Made by a program: the position numbers and the translations under genes | Source: Endozoicomonas elysicola | Lineage (GTDB): Bacteria > Pseudomonadota > Gammaproteobacteria > Pseudomonadales > Endozoicomonadaceae | DNA length: 64,000 nt | Direction: 5' to 3' | Assembly (NCBI RefSeq): GCF_000710775.1 | Contig: NZ_JOJP01000001.1 | Coordinates: forward strand, 649,400-713,399 | In this document: positions 39,570 through 47,967 of the stretch, in pieces | Layout of the letters: each line of letters starts with the position of its first letter | Position numbering within the stretch: the first letter of the stretch is position 1 | Notes under the pieces: generated by a model | Told to the model about the DNA's origin: nothing | Database searches by the model: none | Seen by the model: only the letters and a program-made list of their open reading frames with translations

Positions 39570-40238
39570 ATGGAGTCAATTGGCAATGCAGTCTCTTGTC
39601 TGGCTAACATCGTGGGGCAGGTAATTAAGGCTGTTATCTTTCCAGTCAGATTTGTTTTTAACAGAGTAGTGTATGTTGTCTCTTCTGTAGTTTCATATCT
39701 TAAGGGTGATAGGGAAAGCTCCGGTAATATCTCAGCCACTGACCAGTCTAAACTTGAAGAGAGAAAGGTCGCAGTTCTGAAAACTTGGGACTTTGCAGCA
39801 CTTAAACCGATGATTTTAGAACTGAAGTCATTGATGGTAGGGCAAACGGATTTTTTTGAGCAGCAGCGTTCAGGAGGCTTATTTAATATTGAAGAGGGAG
39901 AGAGGCTCTTCCGTTGGTGTGTTGGTCGACCTTTTGGAGACGAAAGCGACTCCCTGAAAGCGAAGTTCAACTCCTTTTTTGAGAAGTTACCTGATGGTAA
40001 TATTATAAAAATCACAAGTGCCAACCTTGAAGGGATGCTTAACCTTGCGTGTTTGACAGAGTCAAGCCTCCATATGATCAGGGTAGGAGAAATATTTAAA
40101 ACGGCGATTTATCCAAAGACTAAAGAAATGGTCGATAATCACTTGGATAGGGTGTACAAGCTTCGATGCAGTATTCACGAATTGTTAGATAGGCCTAGAC
40201 CTCAACCCTTGCTACCTTTTGGCAAAGCCAGCCAGTAG
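39570..40238 (+). CDS. Module-family orphan protein A
   Basis: A 222-residue protein of unknown function whose first 46 residues (MESIGNAVSCLANIVGQVIK, then FPVRFVFNRVV and SYLKG) match the N-termini of the proteins at 41478 and 42246. The module is hydrophobic or amphipathic with basic residues, more like a membrane-association or secretion segment than a cleavable signal. The remaining 175 residues are soluble-looking and not recognised. AGGA precedes the ATG by 10 nt. The last 12 codons lie antisense to the 3' end of epd, which suggests the gene acquired a new 3' end at the junction. Confidence 0.65.
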   Translation: MESIGNAVSCLANIVGQVIKAVIFPVRFVFNRVVYVVSSVVSYLKGDRESSGNISATDQSKLEERKVAVLKTWDFAALKPMILELKSLMVGQTDFFEQQRSGGLFNIEEGERLFRWCVGRPFGDESDSLKAKFNSFFEKLPDGNIIKITSANLEGMLNLACLTESSLHMIRVGEIFKTAIYPKTKEMVDNHLDRVYKLRCSIHELLDRPRPQPLLPFGKASQ

Positions 40239-41245
40239 CTTGCAATATCCAGCATTCGGTTGGCGAACCCCCATTCATTATCGAACCAGCATAGGAGTCT
40301 GACCAGACGATGGCCAGAAACCTGGGTTTGAGTCCCGTCAACGATGCATGAGCGGGTGTCATGGTTAAAGTCAACTGAGGCATGAGGTTCGTTGGTAATA
40401 CTTAATATACCTTCAAGGCGACCAAAGGTTGCCTTCTCCAGGATGCGGTTAACTTCCACTTTAGATGTATCTCTGCTGACCTGAACAGTGAGGTCAATGC
40501 AAGAAACATTAATGGTAGGTACTCGAATGGCGCTGGTTTTAAAGCGGCCTTTGAGTTCAGGCAGCAAACGGTTAATCCCTCTGGCAAGACCCGTATCAAC
40601 TGGAATGATGGAGTGCAGGGCGCTGCGGGTCAGGCGTAGATCGTTCTGGTGATACGCATCGATGACGGGCTGATCATTCATGGCTGAATGGATTGTGGTC
40701 ATAGAGCCGTACTCTATTCCCAGGGAGTCATTTAGTGTTTTGAGAACAGGAACAATACAGTTGGTGGTACAAGATGCACTGGAGACAATACGATGCCTGG
40801 GGTTTAACTGCTCTTCATTGATGCCATATACGATGGTTGCATCTACATCAGGTTTAGCGGGCTGAGAAAACAGCAGGCGGGATGCCCCTCTTTCAATATG
40901 GAGCTCTGCTGTTTCCCGGTCGTTAAATGAGCCTGAGCACTCAAGCAAAAGGTCAATGTCCAGTGCTTGCCAGTCAAGCTGTTGGGGAGAGGGCTCATTG
41001 AAAACCCGAATGCGGTCATCACCAATAAAGATGTGGGTGTCATTTGCACTGACCTTACCAGGGAAGCGCCCATGGGTGGTGTCATAGCGAGTCAGGTAAG
41101 CCAGTGTTTCAATATTGGCAAGCTCATTGATGGCAACCACTTCCATTCCGTGTAAAGGGTTGTGACGATAGCCATTTTCATAGAGTGCACGCAGCACGCA
41201 CTGACCAATTCGCCCATACCCATTAATGGCCACCCTGTATGTCAT
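40202..41245 (-). CDS. epd: Erythrose-4-phosphate dehydrogenase
   Basis: A 347-residue GAPDH-family enzyme with the epd pattern: VAINGYGRIGQCVLRALYE, the catalytic cysteine in SSASCTTNC, a histidine in TIHSAMNDQPVIDAYH, and a C-terminal WFDNEWGFANRM. It oxidises erythrose-4-phosphate for pyridoxal phosphate synthesis. The Epd-type SxHS(A/Y)MNDQ stretch separates it from true GAPDH. It normally sits between tkt and pgk; here accessory genes flank both sides. Confidence 0.92.
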   Translation of the reverse strand: MTYRVAINGYGRIGQCVLRALYENGYRHNPLHGMEVVAINELANIETLAYLTRYDTTHGRFPGKVSANDTHIFIGDDRIRVFNEPSPQQLDWQALDIDLLLECSGSFNDRETAELHIERGASRLLFSQPAKPDVDATIVYGINEEQLNPRHRIVSSASCTTNCIVPVLKTLNDSLGIEYGSMTTIHSAMNDQPVIDAYHQNDLRLTRSALHSIIPVDTGLARGINRLLPELKGRFKTSAIRVPTINVSCIDLTVQVSRDTSKVEVNRILEKATFGRLEGILSITNEPHASVDFNHDTRSCIVDGTQTQVSGHRLVRLLCWFDNEWGFANRMLDIASYWLALPKGSKG

Positions 41246-41477
41246 GGCTTCTCTTATTCCAGCTGGTTGTCAAAGCTCGGTATTGTACAGAAATCTTTAT
41301 GGAATGTGAGCAGGTTTGCTTTAGCCCGGCTTTAATGACTTGGAACTTAATACATTAAATGCACTCTTAAAAGTACATCACAACTCAGAGGGCTGTCTGT
41401 TATTGTGAAAAGGTTAAGAGTAGTGATGTTAAGTGGTTGTACTTCATTGAATTTTAAGAGAAAAATTAGAGGCGCTC

Positions 41478-42239
41478 ATGGATTCTGCTGGAGCCGCAGT
41501 CAGAAGTATTGTTGACGTTGCCGGACAAGTGCTGATGGCGCCTTTTCGTTTCGGTTGCTGGCTTGGTCGCAAAGTCGTAAGTGCTGTTGCGAGCTTGTGC
41601 AACTATTTAACGGGTCACTCAGAAATAAAGTCTAAAAACCAGACTTTCCAAGTGCCTATTGATGATCGTAAGGTGACAACTGTAGATGTTTCTCAGGTGT
41701 CAACAGCACCTGAACAGCCTGTTCAGCCTACCTCTGCTTCCTCTGTACAAATGGTTTCAGGTACTTCTTCGCTGGTAAAGGTTGATAATGTTGGGGTTTT
41801 TATAGACGCCGTTTCAGCCTTAAACAATGCTTCAGAGTTTTTTAGAACTGCATTAGCTTTCATATCAACCAGTGTTGATAATGGGCCTGCAAGAAAAGAA
41901 ATTGAGGCTTCTGGGCAGAAACCACAAGATTACTGGCCGCTTTACCTGGCACCTTTAGAAAAACGTCGATCTTCAATTGAGCTGGTTATTCATGATTTAA
42001 AAAATTTTGCATTGAAGGTTCAAGGACAGGATGGACATGTCCCTCACTCGAAATTCTCTGTGTTGAGAGTTCAAATGGATGATCTTACTCAGCTTATTCA
42101 AGACTGTAAGATTAAACATTGTCGTTTTATAACTGAAGATGAAAATAATTGTTTTATAAGAGCGAAGGCTTTTATTGATGACTGTAAAAAAGCGCTTTCG
42201 ATGGAGCTCAATACGCCACATTCGGTCAGGGGTTATTAA
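41478..42239 (+). CDS. Module-family orphan protein B
   Basis: A 253-residue unknown protein with the shared N-terminal module: MDSAGAAVRSIVDVAGQV, then APFRFGCWLGRKVVS and LCNYLTG (residues 1-46). A Ser/Thr/Gln-rich linker follows (about 47-95), then a helical C-terminal domain. GAGG precedes the ATG. The third family member starts only 6 nt after its stop, so B and C form one transcription unit. No enzymatic motif seen. Confidence 0.7.
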   Translation: MDSAGAAVRSIVDVAGQVLMAPFRFGCWLGRKVVSAVASLCNYLTGHSEIKSKNQTFQVPIDDRKVTTVDVSQVSTAPEQPVQPTSASSVQMVSGTSSLVKVDNVGVFIDAVSALNNASEFFRTALAFISTSVDNGPARKEIEASGQKPQDYWPLYLAPLEKRRSSIELVIHDLKNFALKVQGQDGHVPHSKFSVLRVQMDDLTQLIQDCKIKHCRFITEDENNCFIRAKAFIDDCKKALSMELNTPHSVRGY

Positions 42240-42245
42240 ATTGAT

Positions 42246-43367
42246 ATGGCTTCAATTGCGAGTGCTGTTGCATATGCTGCTCATTTAGCCCTGGAGGCTG
42301 TAAAGCTACCTTATCGTTTTGGGTACTGGCTTTGTGGAAGAGTGGTAAGCATCGTATCGGACGTATGTAATTACCTGACGGGTGCAAAACGGAATGATGT
42401 TTCCGTCTTCTCTCGAGCGAGTATTTCTGATCGCAATGTCTCAGTTTATGTTGGTTCAAGCTGTTACGGCTCTATCAAAGGTGCTGGGGAGCCTGTCATG
42501 AATACACGTGATGTAGGAAGCTTTCAGGCTGTGTCTATCTCTGGAATAGGTGATATCTACCTGCATAAAGGTCCTGTGCGGCCTATTGAAATTACGACAG
42601 AGCCCAATATACATGACTATCTGGATACTCGCGTTGAGCATGGCAAGCTAATGGTTGGAGTTAAACCGGGTTATTCCATCAGTACTGACAAAGGGGTGAC
42701 TATTCATGCCTGGTCACCCTCATATGATGCAGCTGAAGGCAGTGGACTTACTAAGATTAAAGTAGTGGATGGGATTGTACAGGATACATTCAGGATTAAT
42801 GTGTCTGGCTCTGGAGCTTTTGAAGGTGATGTGAATGTTCGGGATTTAAGAACCGACATCAGTTCTCTTGCAAAAGCTAAGCTCACAGGGGGTGCACTTA
42901 ACCATACTGCTCATGTTTCTGGCTCGGGTGTTCTCGAGGCTAGCGGTTTAAATACATCGCAATGTGATGTTGATATTTCCTCTTTGGGGAGTGCAAATAT
43001 TAACTGTGACAGGAACCTTGATAGTACAGTTTCCGGAAGTGGTAAGCTCCATGGAAACCTGGCTGTTGAGAGACTGCAGTCCTCAGTTAGTTCACTTGGG
43101 AAAGCTACATTCACTGGTCATGCGACGACACATAATATGAAAATTTCCGGTTCAGGATTTGTGAATGCCGGGGAGCTTAGAACCGCTGATAGCACTGCAG
43201 AGATCTCGTCTCTTGGTAAAGCTGAAATTTTTTGTGAGCACCGCCTTAAGGCGTCTGTGTCTTCCAGTGGCAGCCTGAAATATAAGGGACAACCGAAAGT
43301 TGAAGCGAATATTTCCAGTTTAGGGAAAGTGGAGCCATTTGGTCCAGTTTCTGTACTGGGAGGGTAA
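42246..43367 (+). CDS. Module-family protein C with DUF2807-like repeats
   Basis: A 373-residue protein: the shared N-terminal module (1-46; PYRFGYWLCGRVVS, CNYLTG), a linker, then from about 85 to the end a DUF2807 (GIN-domain)-like beta-rich region. Repeated ISGSG/VSGSG and ISSLGKA words alternate about every 20-25 residues (for example INVSGSGAFEG, DISSLAKAKL, VSGSGVLEA, DISSLGSAN, VSSLGKATF, EISSLGKAE), as in a right-handed beta-solenoid. In other bacteria DUF2807 proteins are usually exported lipoproteins; here there is no lipobox, and the hydrophobic module takes that place. Role unknown; adhesion-like functions are only a suggestion for the family. Confidence 0.75.
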   Translation: MASIASAVAYAAHLALEAVKLPYRFGYWLCGRVVSIVSDVCNYLTGAKRNDVSVFSRASISDRNVSVYVGSSCYGSIKGAGEPVMNTRDVGSFQAVSISGIGDIYLHKGPVRPIEITTEPNIHDYLDTRVEHGKLMVGVKPGYSISTDKGVTIHAWSPSYDAAEGSGLTKIKVVDGIVQDTFRINVSGSGAFEGDVNVRDLRTDISSLAKAKLTGGALNHTAHVSGSGVLEASGLNTSQCDVDISSLGSANINCDRNLDSTVSGSGKLHGNLAVERLQSSVSSLGKATFTGHATTHNMKISGSGFVNAGELRTADSTAEISSLGKAEIFCEHRLKASVSSSGSLKYKGQPKVEANISSLGKVEPFGPVSVLGG

Positions 43368-43912
43368 ATCACTGTTGTGATTGAGTTTGGCTAATTATCG
43401 CTACTGTTTTATTTATTAAAAGAAGCCTCTTTACTTGAATTTATTCATTTTTCATAAAAGAAACTTTTTAATCTTTACTCAGTCTAAAAAATCTTATTAA
43501 TGTCCTAGCTGAATATAACTTTTGATTGCTGATAGCCCAATACATGCTAGGCAAGGTGTGGAAGCTGCTCATGATCATTCGGCAGTTTCTGATTCTGGCA
43601 GTTGGCTCGGTCGAGCAATTTTCCTGAGATTCAGTGTCGTGTAGCAGAATGTAGGAGAGTTTTAAGCAAAGCACGCTCCGGAGCTGGGGGGAGTTTTTTT
43701 TGATTGAGATAATGGTAACTATCAATAACCTTTTTCTTGCATCAATTACCAACAAGATCTAAAGCCGTAATCTTAAGAACTTTGTTGAATCGAGCTTATC
43801 GTTAGTATGAGTGAAGTGGGCTATTTCAGTAGGTAACTTTAACTCTGAAATAGCCTGTTTGAGGTTAACACCACTCCCTTAAGGCTTGTAGTCCAGTTTT
43901 GCTATTCGTTTC
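43368..43912. terminator. Intergenic region with convergent hairpin
   Basis: A 545-bp gap between the convergent protein C and MFS genes. An 11-bp perfect stem GGCTATTTCAG / CTGAAATAGCC with a 15-nt loop (43819-43855) lies 57 bp from the MFS stop and is the likely terminator. The rest shows only short palindromes (such as GCTCGGTCGAGC near 43605) and no supported gene. Confidence 0.45.
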
Positions 43913-45136
43913 TTACCCTACAGGTAACGGTTCTTCTATTTCCCCTTCTTTCTTTACCAGTAGCAGGGAAGCAACAGAGAGTATTCCGCAACCTGCCATT
44001 ACAGCTGCCATGGGTATCGCTGTACCATCGTGAAGATAGCCTACCAGTGCAGAGGCAATCCCCCCCATCGTAAAACGCAGCGCTCCAGCCAGGGCATTTG
44101 CAGAACCCGCTGATTTTGGAAAGTGAGCCAGAGCCAGCGCGTTCGAGTTCGGTCCGGTGAAACCAATGCAGGCGATGTAGCAGGCAATGGGAATCATCAG
44201 ACCTGGCAATCCGCCCAGTCCGGTTGCTGTGTTGAACAGCAGTAGTAGTGCAGAGACAGCCGCAATCAAACTGCCTGCCCGCAGAATCGTAAACAGCTTG
44301 AACTGCTCAACCAGACGAATATTCACCATGTTGGTAATACCCATGGCCAGAATATTGATGGCGAACAGAAGCCCGTACTGTTCTGCAGGGATTCCAAACA
44401 GCTCGATGTAAACGAAAGGTGAGCCGGAAATAAACGCAAACATGCCGCCAAAGAAAAATGCATGGCAGAGAATACAACCAATGGCCTCGCGATTTTTAAG
44501 AATCGTGGTGTAGTTTAAAGCCAGTTGTAACGGAGAGACCATAAGGCGGTCTTCATCTGGCAGTGTCTCTTTAACCCGCAGGAATGCCAGAACTAATGAC
44601 AGGCAAGCCATAATGGCCAAAAAAATAAACAGGCTCTGCCAGCCGAAGAATTTAAGGATCTGTCCGCCCAATAGTGGTGCGGCCAGTGGTGCAACGGTCA
44701 TTACCATCAGAATGGATGATAGTGCTTTGGCAACCTGCTCTTTTGGGAAAAGGTCCCGAATCATGGCTGGAATAGTGACCATGATGGCAGCACCGGCCAT
44801 TGCCTGCAGGACGCGCACAATAATCAGTTGTGTGGCATTGGTGCAGAGTGCGGCAAGAATATTCGTCAAAATATAGAAGATGATCCCGGGGAACATCACG
44901 GTTCTCCGGCCGAATCGATCAGCTAAAGGACCATAAACCAGCTGGCTGATAGCAAAGCCAATGGTGTAGGCACTCAGTGTGTACTGTATCCGACTCAGTG
45001 GTTCACCCATGCTTTTAGCAATGGCTGGCATGGCGGGTAAATAAAGGTCAATGGCCAGAGGCCCAAGAGCTGTCAGCGCTCCAAGGGTAAGAATCAGGAA
45101 TAAGCGTTCACTCCTGTCCATGGTTGCAGTTGTCAT
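43913..45136 (-). CDS. Bcr/CflA-type MFS drug exporter
   Basis: A 407-residue major facilitator with about 12 membrane helices. The Bcr/CflA signature is present: PLAIDLYLPAMPAIA in helix 1, YGPLADRFGRRTVMFPG in the first cytoplasmic loop, then RVLQAMAGAAIMVTIPAMIRD and APLLGGQI. Relatives export bicyclomycin, chloramphenicol, sulfonamides or dipeptides by proton antiport; the actual substrate is unknown. It sits between the module-family genes and tkt as a single leftward gene. Confidence 0.9.
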   Translation of the reverse strand: MTTATMDRSERLFLILTLGALTALGPLAIDLYLPAMPAIAKSMGEPLSRIQYTLSAYTIGFAISQLVYGPLADRFGRRTVMFPGIIFYILTNILAALCTNATQLIIVRVLQAMAGAAIMVTIPAMIRDLFPKEQVAKALSSILMVMTVAPLAAPLLGGQILKFFGWQSLFIFLAIMACLSLVLAFLRVKETLPDEDRLMVSPLQLALNYTTILKNREAIGCILCHAFFFGGMFAFISGSPFVYIELFGIPAEQYGLLFAINILAMGITNMVNIRLVEQFKLFTILRAGSLIAAVSALLLLFNTATGLGGLPGLMIPIACYIACIGFTGPNSNALALAHFPKSAGSANALAGALRFTMGGIASALVGYLHDGTAIPMAAVMAGCGILSVASLLLVKKEGEIEEPLPVG

Positions 45137-45503
45137 TATGTCAGGCTCGTATTATTGGGCAGCCAAGAGCCTTTCTGCGTGTTTCAACAGAATCTGGTTT
45201 CGTCCCGAAATGGCGGTGGCTGCATTTACGTAAAAATTCTGTGATAGCCAGTACTTCTGGCTTAAGAGCCGAACCGTTGTAGTGCCTTGAGGTATGGACG
45301 ACATTGGTTTGTCGTTTTTTTTGGAGGAGAGTCTTGTTCGCTAAATCCAGAGAGCAGCGAAAAGGTGACTACATCGATTTATAGTTTATACGGCTATAAA
45401 TGATTCTTTCATAAAAGCCATAAGTGATAAATAGATGAGTACACTTGTGCAAATAGTACTTACCAAGAATTTACATCAAAAAAAGTGCCTAAGAGGCTTA
45501 CCA

Positions 45504-45542
45504 GAAAAGAAAACGGCAGAAGACGTTAATCTTCTGCCGTTT
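45504..45542 (-). terminator. tkt intrinsic terminator
   Basis: A perfect 13-bp stem (AAACGGCAGAAGA / TCTTCTGCCGTTT, 45511-45523 with 45530-45542) with a 6-nt loop. On the minus strand it is followed by TTTTCTTTTC, a strong Rho-independent terminator about 30 nt beyond the tkt stop. The rest of 45137-45503 contains the MFS promoter side and no supported gene. Confidence 0.88.
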
Positions 45543-45573
45543 ATAGGGTGGGCTGATCTGTTGATTTCAGATA

Positions 45574-47571
45574 TTAGTCGAGCAGCTCTTCTGCTGCCGC
45601 CACAATGTTCTCAACCGTAAAGCCAAAGTATGGGAACAGGTCTTCAGCAGGTGCTGATTCACCGTAGGTGGTCATGCCAATAATACGGCCATCCAGTCCA
45701 ACATACTTGTACCAGAAATCTGCAGCCGCTGCTTCAATGGCAATGCGTGCAGGTACTTCCAGAGGAAGAACAGACTGCTTGTACTGGGCATCCTGAGCAT
45801 CGAATACATCGGTCGATGGCATAGATACGACACGTACTTTACGTCCCTGTCCAGAGAGCGTTGCTTCGGCGTTCATGGCCAGTTCAACTTCTGAACCGGT
45901 AGCAATCAGAATCAGTTCTGGAGTACCTTCGCAATCTTTCAGAACATAGCCACCACGTTCGACCAGGGCTACCTGCTCATCGGTTCTTGCCATGCATGGC
46001 AGACCCTGACGGGAGAAGATAAGTGCACTTGGACCATCAATGCGTTCAATGGCGTGCTTCCAGGCAACGGCTGATTCAACCGTATCGCATGGGCGCCAGG
46101 CGTTCATGTTTGGTGTCATGCGCAGGCTGGCAATTTGCTCTATAGGCTGGTGGGTTGGACCATCTTCACCCAAGCCGATGGAGTCATGGGTATAAACCAG
46201 AATAGAGCGCTGCTTCATCAGCGCAGCCATACGAACGGCGTTACAGGCGTATTCCATGAAGACCAGGAAGGTTGCACCGTAAGGAATAAAGCCACCGTGT
46301 AGGGCAATACCATTCATCATGGCGGTCATACCGAACTCACGCACACCGTAGAACAGGTAGTTGCCATCAGCATCTTCACGCTTGATGCCCTTGGAGCCAC
46401 TCCAGAGGGTCAGGTTGGAACCGGCCAGATCTGCAGAACCACCCAGCAGTTCAGGAAGCATTGGGCCGTACGCGTTCAAGGTATTCTGGGATGCTTTGCG
46501 GCTGGCGACTTTTTCACCTTCCTGCTGGCAGGATTTGATGTAAGCCGAGGATTTTTCCACAAAGTCAGCGGGCAGATCACCTTTCTGACGACGGGTAAAT
46601 TCAGCAGCGAGTTCAGGGTATTCAGCCTGATAGGCAGCAAATTTCTCGTTCCAGGAAGTTTCTTTTGCTGCACCGGCCTCTTTGGCATTCCACTGACTGT
46701 AGATCTCTGAAGGTACTTCAAAAGAGGCGTAGTTCCAGCCGAGGCGCTCACGGGTCAGCTTGATTTCTTCATCGCCCAGTGGCGCGCCGTGACAGTCTTC
46801 CTTACCTTCCTTATTCGGTGAGCCAAAGCCAATGATGGTCTTGCAGCAGATCAGAGTTGGCTTATCTTTTTCTGCACGAGCGGATTCAATAGCCGCTTTG
46901 ATGGCTTCAGCATCGTGACCATCAACAGCAGGAATTACGTGCCAGTTATAAGCTTCAAAACGCTTGACGGTATCGTCGGTGAACCAGCCTTCCACTTCAC
47001 CGTCAATGGAGATGCCGTTGTCATCGTAAAATGCGATCAGCTTACCCAGCCCCAAAGTTCCGGCCAGTGAGCATACTTCGTGGGAGATCCCTTCCATCAT
47101 GCAGCCATCACCCATGAATGCATAGGTATAGTGGTCAACGATATCATGGCCAGGCTTGTTAAACTGGGCTGCCAGCGCTTTCTCTGCAGCGGCCATGCCT
47201 ACTGCGTTAGCGATACCCTGACCCAGAGGACCGGTAGTGGTTTCAATGCCTGGTGCATAGCCGTACTCGGGGTGACCTGCGGTTTTTGAGTGTAGCTGAC
47301 GGAAGTTTTTCAGGTCCTCAATGCTTAAATCGTACCCAGTCAGGTGCAGCAAAGAGTAGATCAGCATGGAGCCGTGGCCATTGGACAGAATAAACCGGTC
47401 ACGATCGACCCACTCGGGATTGGTGGGGTTATGGTTCATGTAGTCGCGCCAAAGCACTTCAGCAATATCCGCCATACCCATTGGGGCGCCGGGGTGACCG
47501 GACTTGGCTTTTTGTACGGCGTCCATGCTGAGGGCGCGGATGGCATTGGCAAGCTCACGACGTGAGGACAT
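45574..47571 (-). CDS. tkt: Transketolase
   Basis: A full-length (665-residue) transketolase of the non-oxidative pentose phosphate pathway. It shows [37 protein letters not shown], the TPP-binding [46 protein letters not shown], the pyrimidine-domain [18 protein letters not shown], and the phosphate-binding [18 protein letters not shown]. It would normally lead an epd-pgk group; three accessory genes now intervene. Confidence 0.97.
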   Translation of the reverse strand: MSSRRELANAIRALSMDAVQKAKSGHPGAPMGMADIAEVLWRDYMNHNPTNPEWVDRDRFILSNGHGSMLIYSLLHLTGYDLSIEDLKNFRQLHSKTAGHPEYGYAPGIETTTGPLGQGIANAVGMAAAEKALAAQFNKPGHDIVDHYTYAFMGDGCMMEGISHEVCSLAGTLGLGKLIAFYDDNGISIDGEVEGWFTDDTVKRFEAYNWHVIPAVDGHDAEAIKAAIESARAEKDKPTLICCKTIIGFGSPNKEGKEDCHGAPLGDEEIKLTRERLGWNYASFEVPSEIYSQWNAKEAGAAKETSWNEKFAAYQAEYPELAAEFTRRQKGDLPADFVEKSSAYIKSCQQEGEKVASRKASQNTLNAYGPMLPELLGGSADLAGSNLTLWSGSKGIKREDADGNYLFYGVREFGMTAMMNGIALHGGFIPYGATFLVFMEYACNAVRMAALMKQRSILVYTHDSIGLGEDGPTHQPIEQIASLRMTPNMNAWRPCDTVESAVAWKHAIERIDGPSALIFSRQGLPCMARTDEQVALVERGGYVLKDCEGTPELILIATGSEVELAMNAEATLSGQGRKVRVVSMPSTDVFDAQDAQYKQSVLPLEVPARIAIEAAAADFWYKYVGLDGRIIGMTTYGESAPAEDLFPYFGFTVENIVAAAEELLD

Positions 47572-47967
47572 GGGAATTAGTGCTCCTGGGGATCTCAGGA
47601 GGTTGACAGAGAATAGACTGCCCTACGCGGCAACAGCTCCTGCGTTGCTCTAGCTCCTGCATCCATGCAGTCGTGCGACAATAGCAAGTTGGCATAAAAG
47701 TTTGCTTTTATTTGTCAAATAGCGCGCTATTCTCCTCATAAAATCAAATTTTTATTCTCAGCTTTCTGTTGTCCTCGCTACGGGCGCTATTCTCAGCCAA
47801 TCTCCCGATCTGTTTAAATTCGTGCGCTATTTTAAAGCCTTCACGCACAAACTTAAAACAATATGCACAGTTACGTTCCATACTTTAAATATTGGTAGGA
47901 TAATCAAGCGATTATGGGGAGTAATTGATAGCCAGTTTTTAAGTGGCAATACATCGTGACTCGGGGC
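47572..47967. promoter_or_regulatory. tkt upstream region with repeats
   Basis: This 396-bp gap holds the tkt promoter and unusual repeats. The word GCGCTAT occurs at 47724, 47784 and 47824, spaced 60 and 40 bp, the first inside a perfect palindrome AATAGCGCGCTATT (47718-47731). The block 47602-47630 (GAGAATAGACTGCCCTACGCGG core) and the 21-bp block 47776-47796 (CGCTACGGGCGCTATTCTCA core) recur on the far side of the nucleotide translocase gene at 49441-49470 and 49574-49594. Confidence 0.55.

Noticed and set aside
43468-43755. 95-codon frame between protein C and the MFS gene
   Set aside because: No ribosome site, no recognisable domain, low-complexity composition; treated as non-coding.
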